The notes below the pieces were generated by a model. The model was not told the DNA's origin. It did no database searches and saw only the letters and a list, made by a program, of their open reading frames with translations. 14,749 nt of DNA from CAYGZM01 sp964354365 (GTDB lineage Bacteria > Planctomycetota > Phycisphaerae > Sedimentisphaerales > Anaerobacaceae), in the NCBI GenBank assembly GCA_964354365.1, contig CAYGZM010000093.1:1-14749 (forward strand). The letters run 5' to 3'. This document shows positions 1-5,783 of this stretch, piece after piece. Both the position numbers and the translations under genes were made by a program. Within the stretch, counting starts at the first letter, position 1, and every line of letters starts with the position of its first letter.

Positions 1-310
1 CGGCGAACTGAACGGCAATGCGACGGAGGAAGCGATTTACGCTATCGACGCGACAGATGTGGCCTGAGCGGGTGAAATTGGCCATATCGAACGAACCATC
101 GGGGCCATAGCAGGGAACACTGAATCGAGCGGTTACGTGCTGGCCGGGGCATGGGCAACCGTCGTCGGCGTAGCAGGTGAACGCCGCCCCCCTGCTTGAG
201 AGGTCAACCATTTGCCCCTGTGCCAGGGCATCGTCGAAACTCTCTGCAAACCAGATGGGCCAGTAATATCGGAGCCTTTTTTCTGCTCTGCGCTCGGTTT
301 TCGTGTCCAT
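1..310 (-). CDS. PilZ domain protein, 3' end cut by the left window edge
   Basis: This partial gene runs off the left edge, so only the first 103 codons are visible. The product begins MDTKTERRAEKRLRYYWPIW. The two PilZ signatures that bind cyclic di-GMP are present: an RxxxR motif (R8 to R12, in RRAEKR) and D36-L-S-S-R-G41, fitting D/NxSxxG. They are followed by alternating hydrophobic stretches as expected for the PilZ beta-barrel (ARFSVP near 61-66, RRIAVQF near 96-102). The ATG is preceded by GAGG ten bases upstream, and a TGA lies in frame about 20 codons further up, so the start is well fixed. PilZ proteins couple c-di-GMP to motility, exopolysaccharide or secretion; which one applies here cannot be told. 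The gene lies 200 bases downstream of murD on the same strand, with no clear terminator between them. Confidence 0.8.
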   Translation of the reverse strand, partial: MDTKTERRAEKRLRYYWPIWFAESFDDALAQGQMVDLSSRGAAFTCYADDGCPCPGQHVTARFSVPCYGPDGSFDMANFTRSGHICRVDSVNRFLRRIAVQFA

Positions 311-510
311 TTGGCAACCTCGGAGATCACTTTGTCTCTTATTGTGTCAGAGTGAGAATCGACAGTTGCAGGAGGCGACTTTACGGCGGACCGCCTGGAA
401 AATCGTCGGTGAGGGAGTTGATAAGGTCGATAGGCTCGTTTGGCGTAAGCAGGCGGGGTCACAAGGTCAAACTTTTTTTTGAGTTTTTCAGCCCTTCGAC
501 GAGGATATTC

Positions 511-2223
511 CTATAATCTTTTTCGTATGTCGCGGACGAGGCTGGCGAATTGGCGTCCCCGGTGCTGGAAATTGTCGAACATATCGTAGCTTGCGCAGGC
601 CGGACTCAGGAGCACGACGTCGCCGTTTTCGGCGAGGCGAGCGGCCAGGTCAACCGCCTCGGCGAGAGAGGCGGCAAATTCGACTTTCGTACCTGGTATC
701 TCGTATCTCGTATCTCGCTCGTTGAGATTGCTTCGTCGCTTCGCTCCTCGCAATGACATACTTAAACCGTCTTCTTGTGGGCACTTCCCGGAAATCAGGT
801 CTGGCGCTCGCAATGACATACCTGGGGCGTCTTCTTTTGGACACTTCCTGGGAAGCGGGTCTGGCGCGTGCAATGACACTTGGGCATTGCGTATTGCGGG
901 CGCAGCCTGGGCACTGCGTATGGCGTCGGCGATTTTTGGGGCTGTGCGGCCTATCAGGATGGCGGCCTTGGCGGCCACAGCTATTTTTTGGCCGAGCTCG
1001 TCAAAAGGAAGATTCTTATCGTATCCGCCTGCGATAATAATCCGGGGGCAATCGAAGGCATCGAGGGCGGCAATTGCACTTGGGGGGGTGGTTGCTATGG
1101 AATCGTTGTACCAGCGGACGCCATTTATCTCGGCAACAAGCTCGAGCCGATGCGGGAGCGGCTTGAAGTCGGGCAGGCAGGCAGCAATAAGATCATCGGG
1201 CACGCGGAAATACCCTGCGACGGCGAGTGCGGCGGCGAGGTTTGAGAGGTTGGCGCGGCCGGGCAAGGGGAATACCTCTCGGATCCGCGGGGGCACATCG
1301 TCCGCCGAGAATTTGATGCAGAGCCGGCCAGGGTCGGACTTGTATTTCTCGAACCATTCGGCGCCGATTTCATCTTCGGCATTGAAGATGGAAACTGCGG
1401 GCGAATTCCTGTCCAACTCCTGAAACTTGAAGATGTTCTGCTTTGCGGCACAATAATTCTCAAATGTGCCGTGGCGGTCGAGGTGGTTGGGGGTGAGGTT
1501 GGTCAGGAGTGCGATCTTCGGCGCTCTTTCAATTTGCGCCAATTGTTCGAGTTGAAAACTCGACAGCTCCAGGACGACGAGATCGGCTGGGGTGATTTGG
1601 CCAATGGTAGTCAGGAGCGGACGCTCGCCGATGTTGCCGCTCAGCCAGACGTGCTCGTAGTGCGCATCTTGTATTGCAGATTGCGTCGTCTGAGATTGCT
1701 TCGCTTCGCTCGCAATGACGTGCCTGTCGGTCGTCGCTCGTCGCTCGTCTCTCGCATTTTCGAGCAGGTGTGCGGTCAGGGCGGTGGTTGTGCTTTTACC
1801 GTTGGCTCCGGTTATGCCGATAATGGTCGCGGGGCACAGCTCGAAGAAGATGTTCATCTGGGAGGTGACAAGTCTGCCGTGTCGGCGGGCGATTTCGAGA
1901 AATTTATTATCCGGGGCGACAGCGGGATTGGCCACGACAACATCGGCATTTTCAAAATCGGCAGGGTCGTGTGAGCCGAGATGGAATTCGATACCTGGGA
2001 ATTCATCAAGCTGTTTTATCGAGTCGCTCAACTTCTTGGGGGAGGCCGAGTCTGTTACTATTACCTTCGCCCCGCCGGCGACGGCGAATTTAGCGACATC
2101 TACTCCGCCGCCGAAGCGGCCCAGGCCCATCACCAGGACTGCTTTGCCGGCGAAGAATTCTCTGTTCATAATCTTTGAGACGGCTACTGTCATAGGAACA
2201 GGGGTAATGTAAATATGCCGCAT
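511..2223 (-). CDS. murD: UDP-N-acetylmuramoyl-L-alanine:D-glutamate ligase with in-frame repeat insertions
   Basis: MurD adds D-glutamate to UDP-MurNAc-L-alanine in the cytoplasm, an ATP-dependent step of peptidoglycan synthesis. Family marks are clear: an N-terminal VMGLGRFGGG nucleotide-fold loop (31-40), the ATP loop GITGANGKSTTT (136-147), ELSSFQLE (219-226), TNLTPNHLDRHG (241-252), HRLE (358-361), YNDSIATTPPS (372-382), GGYDKN (399-404) and the C-terminal LLSPACASYDMFDNFQHRG (538-556). At 570 residues it is about 120 longer than usual. The excess is two repeat-rich inserts, at about residues 157-190 (just after the ATP-loop helix) and about 437-512 (in the C-terminal domain). All catalytic motifs survive, so the enzyme is probably functional. 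The start is uncertain: M19 (2169) gives the normal MurD N-terminus, M11 and M1 only add unconserved residues, and none has a good ribosome site. It follows ubiE on the same strand. Confidence 0.93.
   Translation of the reverse strand: MRHIYITPVPMTVAVSKIMNREFFAGKAVLVMGLGRFGGGVDVAKFAVAGGAKVIVTDSASPKKLSDSIKQLDEFPGIEFHLGSHDPADFENADVVVANPAVAPDNKFLEIARRHGRLVTSQMNIFFELCPATIIGITGANGKSTTTALTAHLLENARDERRATTDRHVIASEAKQSQTTQSAIQDAHYEHVWLSGNIGERPLLTTIGQITPADLVVLELSSFQLEQLAQIERAPKIALLTNLTPNHLDRHGTFENYCAAKQNIFKFQELDRNSPAVSIFNAEDEIGAEWFEKYKSDPGRLCIKFSADDVPPRIREVFPLPGRANLSNLAAALAVAGYFRVPDDLIAACLPDFKPLPHRLELVAEINGVRWYNDSIATTPPSAIAALDAFDCPRIIIAGGYDKNLPFDELGQKIAVAAKAAILIGRTAPKIADAIRSAQAAPAIRNAQVSLHAPDPLPRKCPKEDAPGMSLRAPDLISGKCPQEDGLSMSLRGAKRRSNLNERDTRYEIPGTKVEFAASLAEAVDLAARLAENGDVVLLSPACASYDMFDNFQHRGRQFASLVRDIRKRL
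697..717. repeat. heptamer tandem word TATCTCG x3 inside murD
   Basis: Three perfect consecutive copies of TATCTCG lie in the second insertion of murD. On the coding strand they read CGAGATA and encode part of RDTRYEI. Three 7-base units make 21 bases, so the array keeps the reading frame. Confidence 0.85.
724..757 (-). repeat. palindromic-type interspersed repeat, copy B, in frame in murD
   Basis: This 34-base element starts GAGATTGCTTCG and ends CTCGCAATGAC. It differs from the copy at 1692-1719 only by two added triplets (TCG and CCT). Its flanks ATTGC and GCAAT are inverted repeats. Here murD reads it as MSLRGAKRRSNL, one frame away from the reading of the other copy. Elements of this look are recalled as common in many environmental bacterial genomes; the family name is not known to me. 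Confidence 0.8.
758..877 (-). repeat. two 60-bp tandem direct repeats within murD
   Basis: Units 758-817 and 818-877 are each exactly 60 bases (20 codons) and match at 47 of 60 positions by hand alignment. Both end in GCAATGAC, the same end as the neighbouring palindromic-type repeat. In the protein they give the paired segments around HAPDPLPRKCPKEDAPG and RAPDLISGKCPQEDGLS, so the repeat is translated and in phase. Confidence 0.85.
886..899. repeat. heptamer word ATTGCGT / ATTGCGG inside murD
   Basis: Two adjacent 7-base units, ATTGCGT and ATTGCGG, lie at the edge of the second murD insertion and encode part of AIRNAQ. The same word pair recurs at 1673-1686 (ATTGCAG, ATTGCGT) and, more weakly, at 5208-5221. 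Confidence 0.6.
1673..1686. repeat. heptamer word ATTGCAG / ATTGCGT in the first murD insertion
   Basis: Two adjacent 7-base units differ at two positions and resemble the pair at 886-899. They lie directly beside the palindromic-type repeat at 1692-1719, so the first insertion is a composite of several short repeats, as is the second. Confidence 0.55.
1692..1719 (-). repeat. palindromic-type interspersed repeat, copy A, in frame in murD
   Basis: This 28-base element starts GAGATTGCTTCG and ends CTCGCAATGAC, with ATTGC/GCAAT inverted ends. murD reads it as VIASEAKQS. The second copy (724-757) is read in a different frame; both are open. It interrupts MurD just after the ATP-loop helix, between LLENA and VWLSGNIG, which lie only a few residues apart in typical MurD. 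Confidence 0.8.
1731..1751. repeat. heptamer tandem word TCGTCGC x3 in the first murD insertion
   Basis: TCGTCGC, TCGTCGC and TCGTCTC stand in tandem, one base different in the last unit, again totalling 21 bases. On the coding strand they give most of the RDERRATTD segment of MurD. Confidence 0.7.
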
Positions 2224-2286
2224 CGAAAGAGCAAGAGAATTCGAGAGTGGTTCACTAATCAGCGCTGCCGGATTGTCCGACGGGTT

Positions 2287-3078
2287 CTACAGTTTCGCCC
2301 CCTTGTAGAGAGATACGACGCCGAATGTCAGCGGCTTGGCGCCGACTCCCGAGAAACCGGCCTGGCGCATCAGGTCGCAGAAATCCTCAACGCGGCAGAA
2401 GCTCTCAATCGTTTTATCGAGGTAACGGTAAGCGGTGCCGTCACGAGAAATAAGACAGCCAATGAACGGGACGAAGTAACGCAGATATATGAGATAGACG
2501 CGTCGGATGGTTCGATTCGGGGGCAACGAGAACTCCAATATGAACGCCGTTCCGCCCTGTTTTAGAATCCTGTAAATTTCGGTGAGCGTTTTGAATACAT
2601 CGGGAGTGTTCCTGATTCCAAAGCCCATAGTCACGACATCGAAGCACTCGTCGGGCAGGCCTGTACAAGCTGCATCGGCGTGCATGAGAGTAACGCGGTC
2701 GGCAAACTTGTAAGCTGCCATTTTCTTTCGACATACAGCCAGCATATTTTCGGATATGTCGAGTCCGACGGCTTTTGCGATGTTGAGGTTTCTGCGGAGG
2801 AGTGAAATCAGCAAATCCCCGGCGCCTGTCGCCAGGTCAAGGACTTTCAACTCGCGGTCTTTGTCGAGTGCATCGGCAAGCGTGCGGCGCCAGGAGAAGT
2901 CCCGCCCGAAGGACAGGATGTGATTTAGAAGGGAGTAAGCGGGGGCTATGCGGTCGAACATCCGGGCGACTGCGTTTTGAGATGAGCCGGACGACGATTC
3001 TGAGATAGAGGGCGTCTGCTGTATCGGTCGTGGTCTTGAGGTTATCGCGCCTGGGTCAGAGCTTGGTTTGCATTGCAT
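2287..3078 (-). CDS. ubiE/menG: demethylmenaquinone / ubiquinone biosynthesis C-methyltransferase
   Basis: The enzyme transfers a methyl group from S-adenosylmethionine to the quinone ring, the last step of menaquinone synthesis; menaquinone is the likely substrate if the host is a planctomycete. The family pattern is complete: the F-D-R-I-A-PAYSLLNHILSFGRD entry segment (41-60), the SAM motif VLDLATGAGD (79-88), GLDIS (105-109), GFGIRN (152-157), LEFSLP (181-186) and YRYLDKTIESF (217-227). The length of 263 residues is slightly over the usual 230-250 because of a serine- and proline-rich N-terminal tail of about 35 residues. The only other methionine near the front (M40) falls inside the conserved entry segment, so M1 is preferred. 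The start lies inside the last codons of pyrF (23-base overlap), pointing to translational coupling. murD follows after about 60-120 bases. Confidence 0.92.
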   Translation of the reverse strand: MQCKPSSDPGAITSRPRPIQQTPSISESSSGSSQNAVARMFDRIAPAYSLLNHILSFGRDFSWRRTLADALDKDRELKVLDLATGAGDLLISLLRRNLNIAKAVGLDISENMLAVCRKKMAAYKFADRVTLMHADAACTGLPDECFDVVTMGFGIRNTPDVFKTLTEIYRILKQGGTAFILEFSLPPNRTIRRVYLIYLRYFVPFIGCLISRDGTAYRYLDKTIESFCRVEDFCDLMRQAGFSGVGAKPLTFGVVSLYKGAKL

Positions 3079-4006
3079 TTGCCAGCTCCACCTTTGCGTC
3101 GATTACCGCCTGCTCGATGCACCTTTTCCAGTCGTCGCCGACCTGTTCCTTGTACGTGGGCTTTTCGTAGGCGTATATAATGGAGCGTGAAGCGTTGATC
3201 AAGGCGCCTGTTCCGTCGGGCTTGCAGAATCGGACGCAGTCCGCCGCGGAGGCGCCCTGCGAGCCATAACCGGGCACGAGGAACCATATCTTGTCGTATT
3301 TTGCGCGGAGGGAAGTGGTGACATCGGGGGCGGTGCCGCCGACCACCATTCCGATGTTGCTGTAGCCGCTCTTGCCGAGTCGTCCGGGCTTTTCGGCGAT
3401 TTGGGCGACAACTTCGGCTACCTTCTCGTACATTGTCCGGCCCGCGGCGTCGGCGAAATCCTGAATGGCGGCGGCTGAAGGATTGCTGGTGCGAACCAGA
3501 ACAAAGACGCCCTTGCCCTGCTTCGTAGCCATATCTGCAAAAGGCTCGATGCCGTCGGTTCCGGTGTAGCCGTTTATGGTGATTGCATCCGGGGCGAGGG
3601 TATCCTCGAGACCGGCCAATTCGGGGTTCTGGAGATGAGCGGCGGCGTAGAGTTCGGCGGTGTGGCCTATGTCGCCGCGTTTGACGTCGCCTATTACTTC
3701 CAGGCCCAAGTCGTTCGCCTCTGTAATGAGGGCGTAGTAGGTCTCGATGCCTTCCCAGAGATACTTCTCGAAAAACGCGATGTTAATCTTCACGGCCGGC
3801 ACCATAGGGGCGACGATCCTCATAGTCTGGGTGCAGAAATCAAAGATTGCGTCAACGGCGGCGTCGGCGTCATATTCATCGTTCATGTGGCGATGGCTCT
3901 TTATCGCAGCCGGCAGCCTGCTATAAACAGGGTCCAGCCCGACAATCAAAGAGGTCTTGCGAGCCGTGACGGCATCGCATAGACGGTCGGCAAAATGACT
4001 CGGCAT
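3056..4006 (-). CDS. pyrF: orotidine 5'-phosphate decarboxylase, type 2
   Basis: PyrF converts orotidine monophosphate to UMP, the last step of de novo pyrimidine synthesis, in the cytoplasm. The sequence shows the TIM-barrel strand GLD (23-25), AVKIN with K73, the catalytic DVKRGDIGHTAE segment (D107, K109, D112), LVRTSNPSA (170-178), GYSNIGMVVGGTAP (214-227) and the phosphate-binding PGYGSQG (245-251) with R274. The length of 316 residues and the long insertions fit the type 2 (bacterial/mycobacterial-like) class rather than the short 230-residue form. The ATG has GGAAGG eleven bases upstream. The gene leads a three-gene minus-strand run pyrF-ubiE-murD and faces a divergent plus-strand gene across 250 bases. 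Confidence 0.95.
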   Translation of the reverse strand: MPSHFADRLCDAVTARKTSLIVGLDPVYSRLPAAIKSHRHMNDEYDADAAVDAIFDFCTQTMRIVAPMVPAVKINIAFFEKYLWEGIETYYALITEANDLGLEVIGDVKRGDIGHTAELYAAAHLQNPELAGLEDTLAPDAITINGYTGTDGIEPFADMATKQGKGVFVLVRTSNPSAAAIQDFADAAGRTMYEKVAEVVAQIAEKPGRLGKSGYSNIGMVVGGTAPDVTTSLRAKYDKIWFLVPGYGSQGASAADCVRFCKPDGTGALINASRSIIYAYEKPTYKEQVGDDWKRCIEQAVIDAKVELANAMQTKL

Positions 4007-4256
4007 TACTTAGCTAACCTTCCTTTCTTTTTCTAAACGTGGAACTCGTACGGCATGCTGAGATGATGCTGCGACTGGCAATCATTCCCATAAGCCAGGC
4101 AATTACGGCTTGACCGTGATTCCTTATGTACTGAGCGATCCATTTCTCTTTGCAACAGGACTTTCTGCAGTTTTGCAAAAGTCTTATTACAACATACAAC
4201 AACGCCCCGGGGAAAATCGCTTCTTGCCGGAGCGTCAAACCACTATAATCGGGCAA
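4007..4256. other. divergent intergenic region between pyrF and the membrane protein gene
   Basis: This stretch separates pyrF (leftward) from the gene at 4257 (rightward) and should carry promoters for both. It contains TATAAT at 4244-4249 for the right-hand gene. No convincing promoter pair for pyrF was found. Open frames cross it on both strands but show no family resemblance. Confidence 0.5.
4221..4249 (+). promoter_or_regulatory. candidate promoter giving a leaderless mRNA
   Basis: A perfect TATAAT (4244-4249) ends only seven bases before the ATG at 4257. A poor -35 (TTCTTG, 4221-4226) stands 17 bases upstream. If the -10 is used, transcription would begin at or next to the A of the ATG, so the message would have no leader. 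No Shine-Dalgarno is visible, which agrees with this. Confidence 0.4.
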
Positions 4257-4988
4257 ATGCTTTCGAGCAAGACAGAAATACAAGATAAAGCCGGGAATTC
4301 GAGGACTCGGAAGACTCGCAAGAAGTCGAGATTGAGGAAATTGGCCTGCTGGCTTGTTGTCGATCTTGCGGTAGCGGGTGTGATTGTGGGCCTGCTGCTG
4401 TACCGGCCGGGGCGATACAAGCCTCTGGCGAACGACAGCTTCAAGCCGGGGCAGGTCAGTCCGTATCTAACGCACCTGTCGTCCGAGATTTATAACGGCG
4501 CGCAGCTCAGGGAGCCATTTGAAGTAGTGGTGACCGAGGAGGCGATAAACGATATGATTGCCCGCGGCGACTGGCCAAAGGAGTATGAGGGCGTTATGCT
4601 GTACGCACCTGCGGCGGTTCTCGATGCGGAGACCATCGCACTGATGGGGACGGCGAACGTCAAAGGGATGGAATTTGTCGTTACTATCGAATTGGAACCC
4701 AGAATCGATGAGGCGGGGCTCTTGAATCTGCAGGTGGCGAAGCTGAAAATCGGGGCCATGAATATCACACCCCTTGCCAAAATGATCGCCAAGAAGATGT
4801 ATGCCGAGCAGGTTGCTTCTGTGCCCGTGGACAAAGAGGCGTGGCAGACAAGAATAGCGGCGTCGCTGCTGAACGACGAGGCTTTTGAGCCTGTTTTCCC
4901 GACGGGCGATGAGGATATACGAGTGCGAGTGGAGAAAGCAGCGGTGCAGAAGGAGAGATTAGTGCTGCGGCTGATTCCGATACTGTAG
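4257..4988 (+). CDS. single-pass membrane protein of unknown function
   Basis: I do not recognise a family with certainty. From the ATG at 4257 the product is 243 residues: a strongly basic cytoplasmic start (SRTRKTRKKSRLRK, 15-28), one membrane helix at about 29-49 ending in LLLYRPGRY, then an extracytoplasmic domain of about 190 residues. That domain has FEVVVTEEAINDMI, two beta-rich segments (ANVKGMEFVVTIELEP and LLNLQVAKLKIGAM) and a C-terminal RVRVEKAAVQKERLVLRLIPIL stretch. The layout loosely recalls DUF2140/YpmS-type anchored proteins, but this is only a resemblance. The frame is open 49 codons further up (to 4110); that part is rejected because it lacks protein character and contains the TATAAT. 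The gene stands alone, divergent from pyrF. Confidence 0.75.
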   Translation: MLSSKTEIQDKAGNSRTRKTRKKSRLRKLACWLVVDLAVAGVIVGLLLYRPGRYKPLANDSFKPGQVSPYLTHLSSEIYNGAQLREPFEVVVTEEAINDMIARGDWPKEYEGVMLYAPAAVLDAETIALMGTANVKGMEFVVTIELEPRIDEAGLLNLQVAKLKIGAMNITPLAKMIAKKMYAEQVASVPVDKEAWQTRIAASLLNDEAFEPVFPTGDEDIRVRVEKAAVQKERLVLRLIPIL

Positions 4989-5336
4989 AGTTTCCGGCAC
5001 CCCGTCATCGGCGGATCGCGTTTGGGGCAGCGGTCAGGACCACTGCGCTGAGGACTTCAGTCGTAAACGGCCAAAATTCGGTCGTCGAATACGAGACAAC
5101 GCTGGAGTATCGGGGTGCGGGGGATGATTTTCGTGCGTCTGGGGGAGTCGAATTGCATTTGCGCCAGCGAGAAGGACCTCGCTATTGTGCTGCTCGAAGG
5201 CACAAGAATTGCGTATTGGCGCTAAGGAAGGCCTTTTTATAAGGACGTTGGGAGTATGGAAGGGATATTGGGCGGGCGGCGCGAAGGGGGCAATAATTAT
5301 GCAAATCTGGCAAAAAAATGATTGCCAGCACCGGCT
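4989..5336. other. gene-poor interval, upstream half
   Basis: No convincing gene, RNA gene or terminator was found here. Two short frames overlap at about 5070-5225 (33 codons on plus, about 48 on minus), neither with a good ribosome site. A small 7-bp hairpin (CTGGCAA/TTGCCAG, 5307-5328) and a weak ATTGCGT/ATTGGCG heptamer pair (5208-5221) are present. Confidence 0.5.
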
Positions 5337-5366
5337 TTGACGATTATTATATTTGGCTTGTATATA
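5337..5366 (+). promoter_or_regulatory. candidate sigma-70-type promoter for the nusA leader
   Basis: TTGACG (5337-5342) is followed after 18 bases by TATATA (5361-5366); the -35 matches the consensus at five of six positions and the -10 at four of six. Initiation around 5373 would give a leader of about 410 bases before the nusA start. This is the best promoter-like pair in the gap. Confidence 0.45.
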
Positions 5367-5527
5367 AGGATTAACGGCTACCAGAGCCAAGTTTAGGCCG
5401 AAAGAGGTGCTTGATATGGCGTTGACAGGATCGGCAGAAAGTGCAAGTTAGACGGACAACAATTGGCTTGGGCGGTTGTGCTTTGTCGAAATGGTGGCTC
5501 GGAAATCGGTGTTTCTGCTTCAATACC

Positions 5528-5640
5528 GGGAAACGAACGAGGTTTTTTGGCTGGAGGCAGATGATGTAGCGTGAAAATGACTACAACCTCTGTTCGTTGT
5601 TTCCCTGTTGGCAGGCTGTTTGCAGGGTTTTCTCTGCAGA
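5528..5640 (+). promoter_or_regulatory. structured RNA elements in the nusA leader
   Basis: A long bulged stem pairs 5528-5544 with 5585-5605: GGGAAAC with GTTTCCC, GAAC with GTTC and GAGGTT with AACCTC, 17 pairs in all with a GTT bulge and a single T bulge on the right arm. It encloses about 40 bases. It is followed by a second hairpin, TTTGCAG/CTGCAGA with an 8-base loop (5619-5640). Together with the terminator just downstream this looks like a cis-acting leader or a short stable RNA. No known riboswitch class was recognised. Confidence 0.45.
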
Positions 5641-5682
5641 GCAGGATGGAGATCCAAGGCGCCCCGACAGGGACGTGGGTTG

Positions 5683-5714
5683 AAGTGGAAACTGCTTGGG
5701 TTTCCACTTTTTTT
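5683..5714 (+). terminator. intrinsic terminator / attenuator before nusA
   Basis: A perfect 10-bp stem (AAGTGGAAAC with GTTTCCACTT, loop TGCTTGG) runs directly into a run of seven T. It lies 70 bases before the nusA ATG, so it would stop transcription entering from upstream unless read-through occurs. Either a short RNA ends here, or it is an attenuator in the nusA leader. Confidence 0.8.
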
Positions 5715-5783
5715 ATCCGGTGTGGGTTGTGCGGCCGGGCGTGAAAGAGTGAGATTGGCACTCAATTTGGAAGAGAAACGACG

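Noticed and set aside
133..462. Minus-strand open frame of about 109 codons
   Set aside because: It overlaps the PilZ gene in another frame and has no family features; the PilZ frame carries both signature motifs and a good ribosome site.
688..915. Insertion sequence or transposon within murD
   Set aside because: There is no transposase, no long terminal inverted repeats and the reading frame stays open.
722..1423. Long plus-strand open frame opposite murD
   Set aside because: It is the mirror of GC-rich murD codons and its repeats; the murD frame has all the ligase motifs.
4014..4283. Minus-strand open frame of 89 codons between pyrF and the membrane protein gene
   Set aside because: It looks mildly protein-like (CRKSCCKEKW, IAWLMGMIA) but has no ribosome site or family resemblance and overlaps the start region of the plus-strand gene.
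5307..5328. Hairpin CTGGCAA/TTGCCAG as a terminator for the upstream membrane protein gene
   Set aside because: It is over 300 bases past the stop and has no T-run on either strand.
5034..5761. Two minus-strand open frames (118 and 122 codons) in the gap before nusA
   Set aside because: Composition is proline- and histidine-rich without domains, and the second runs antisense through the terminator and leader hairpins.
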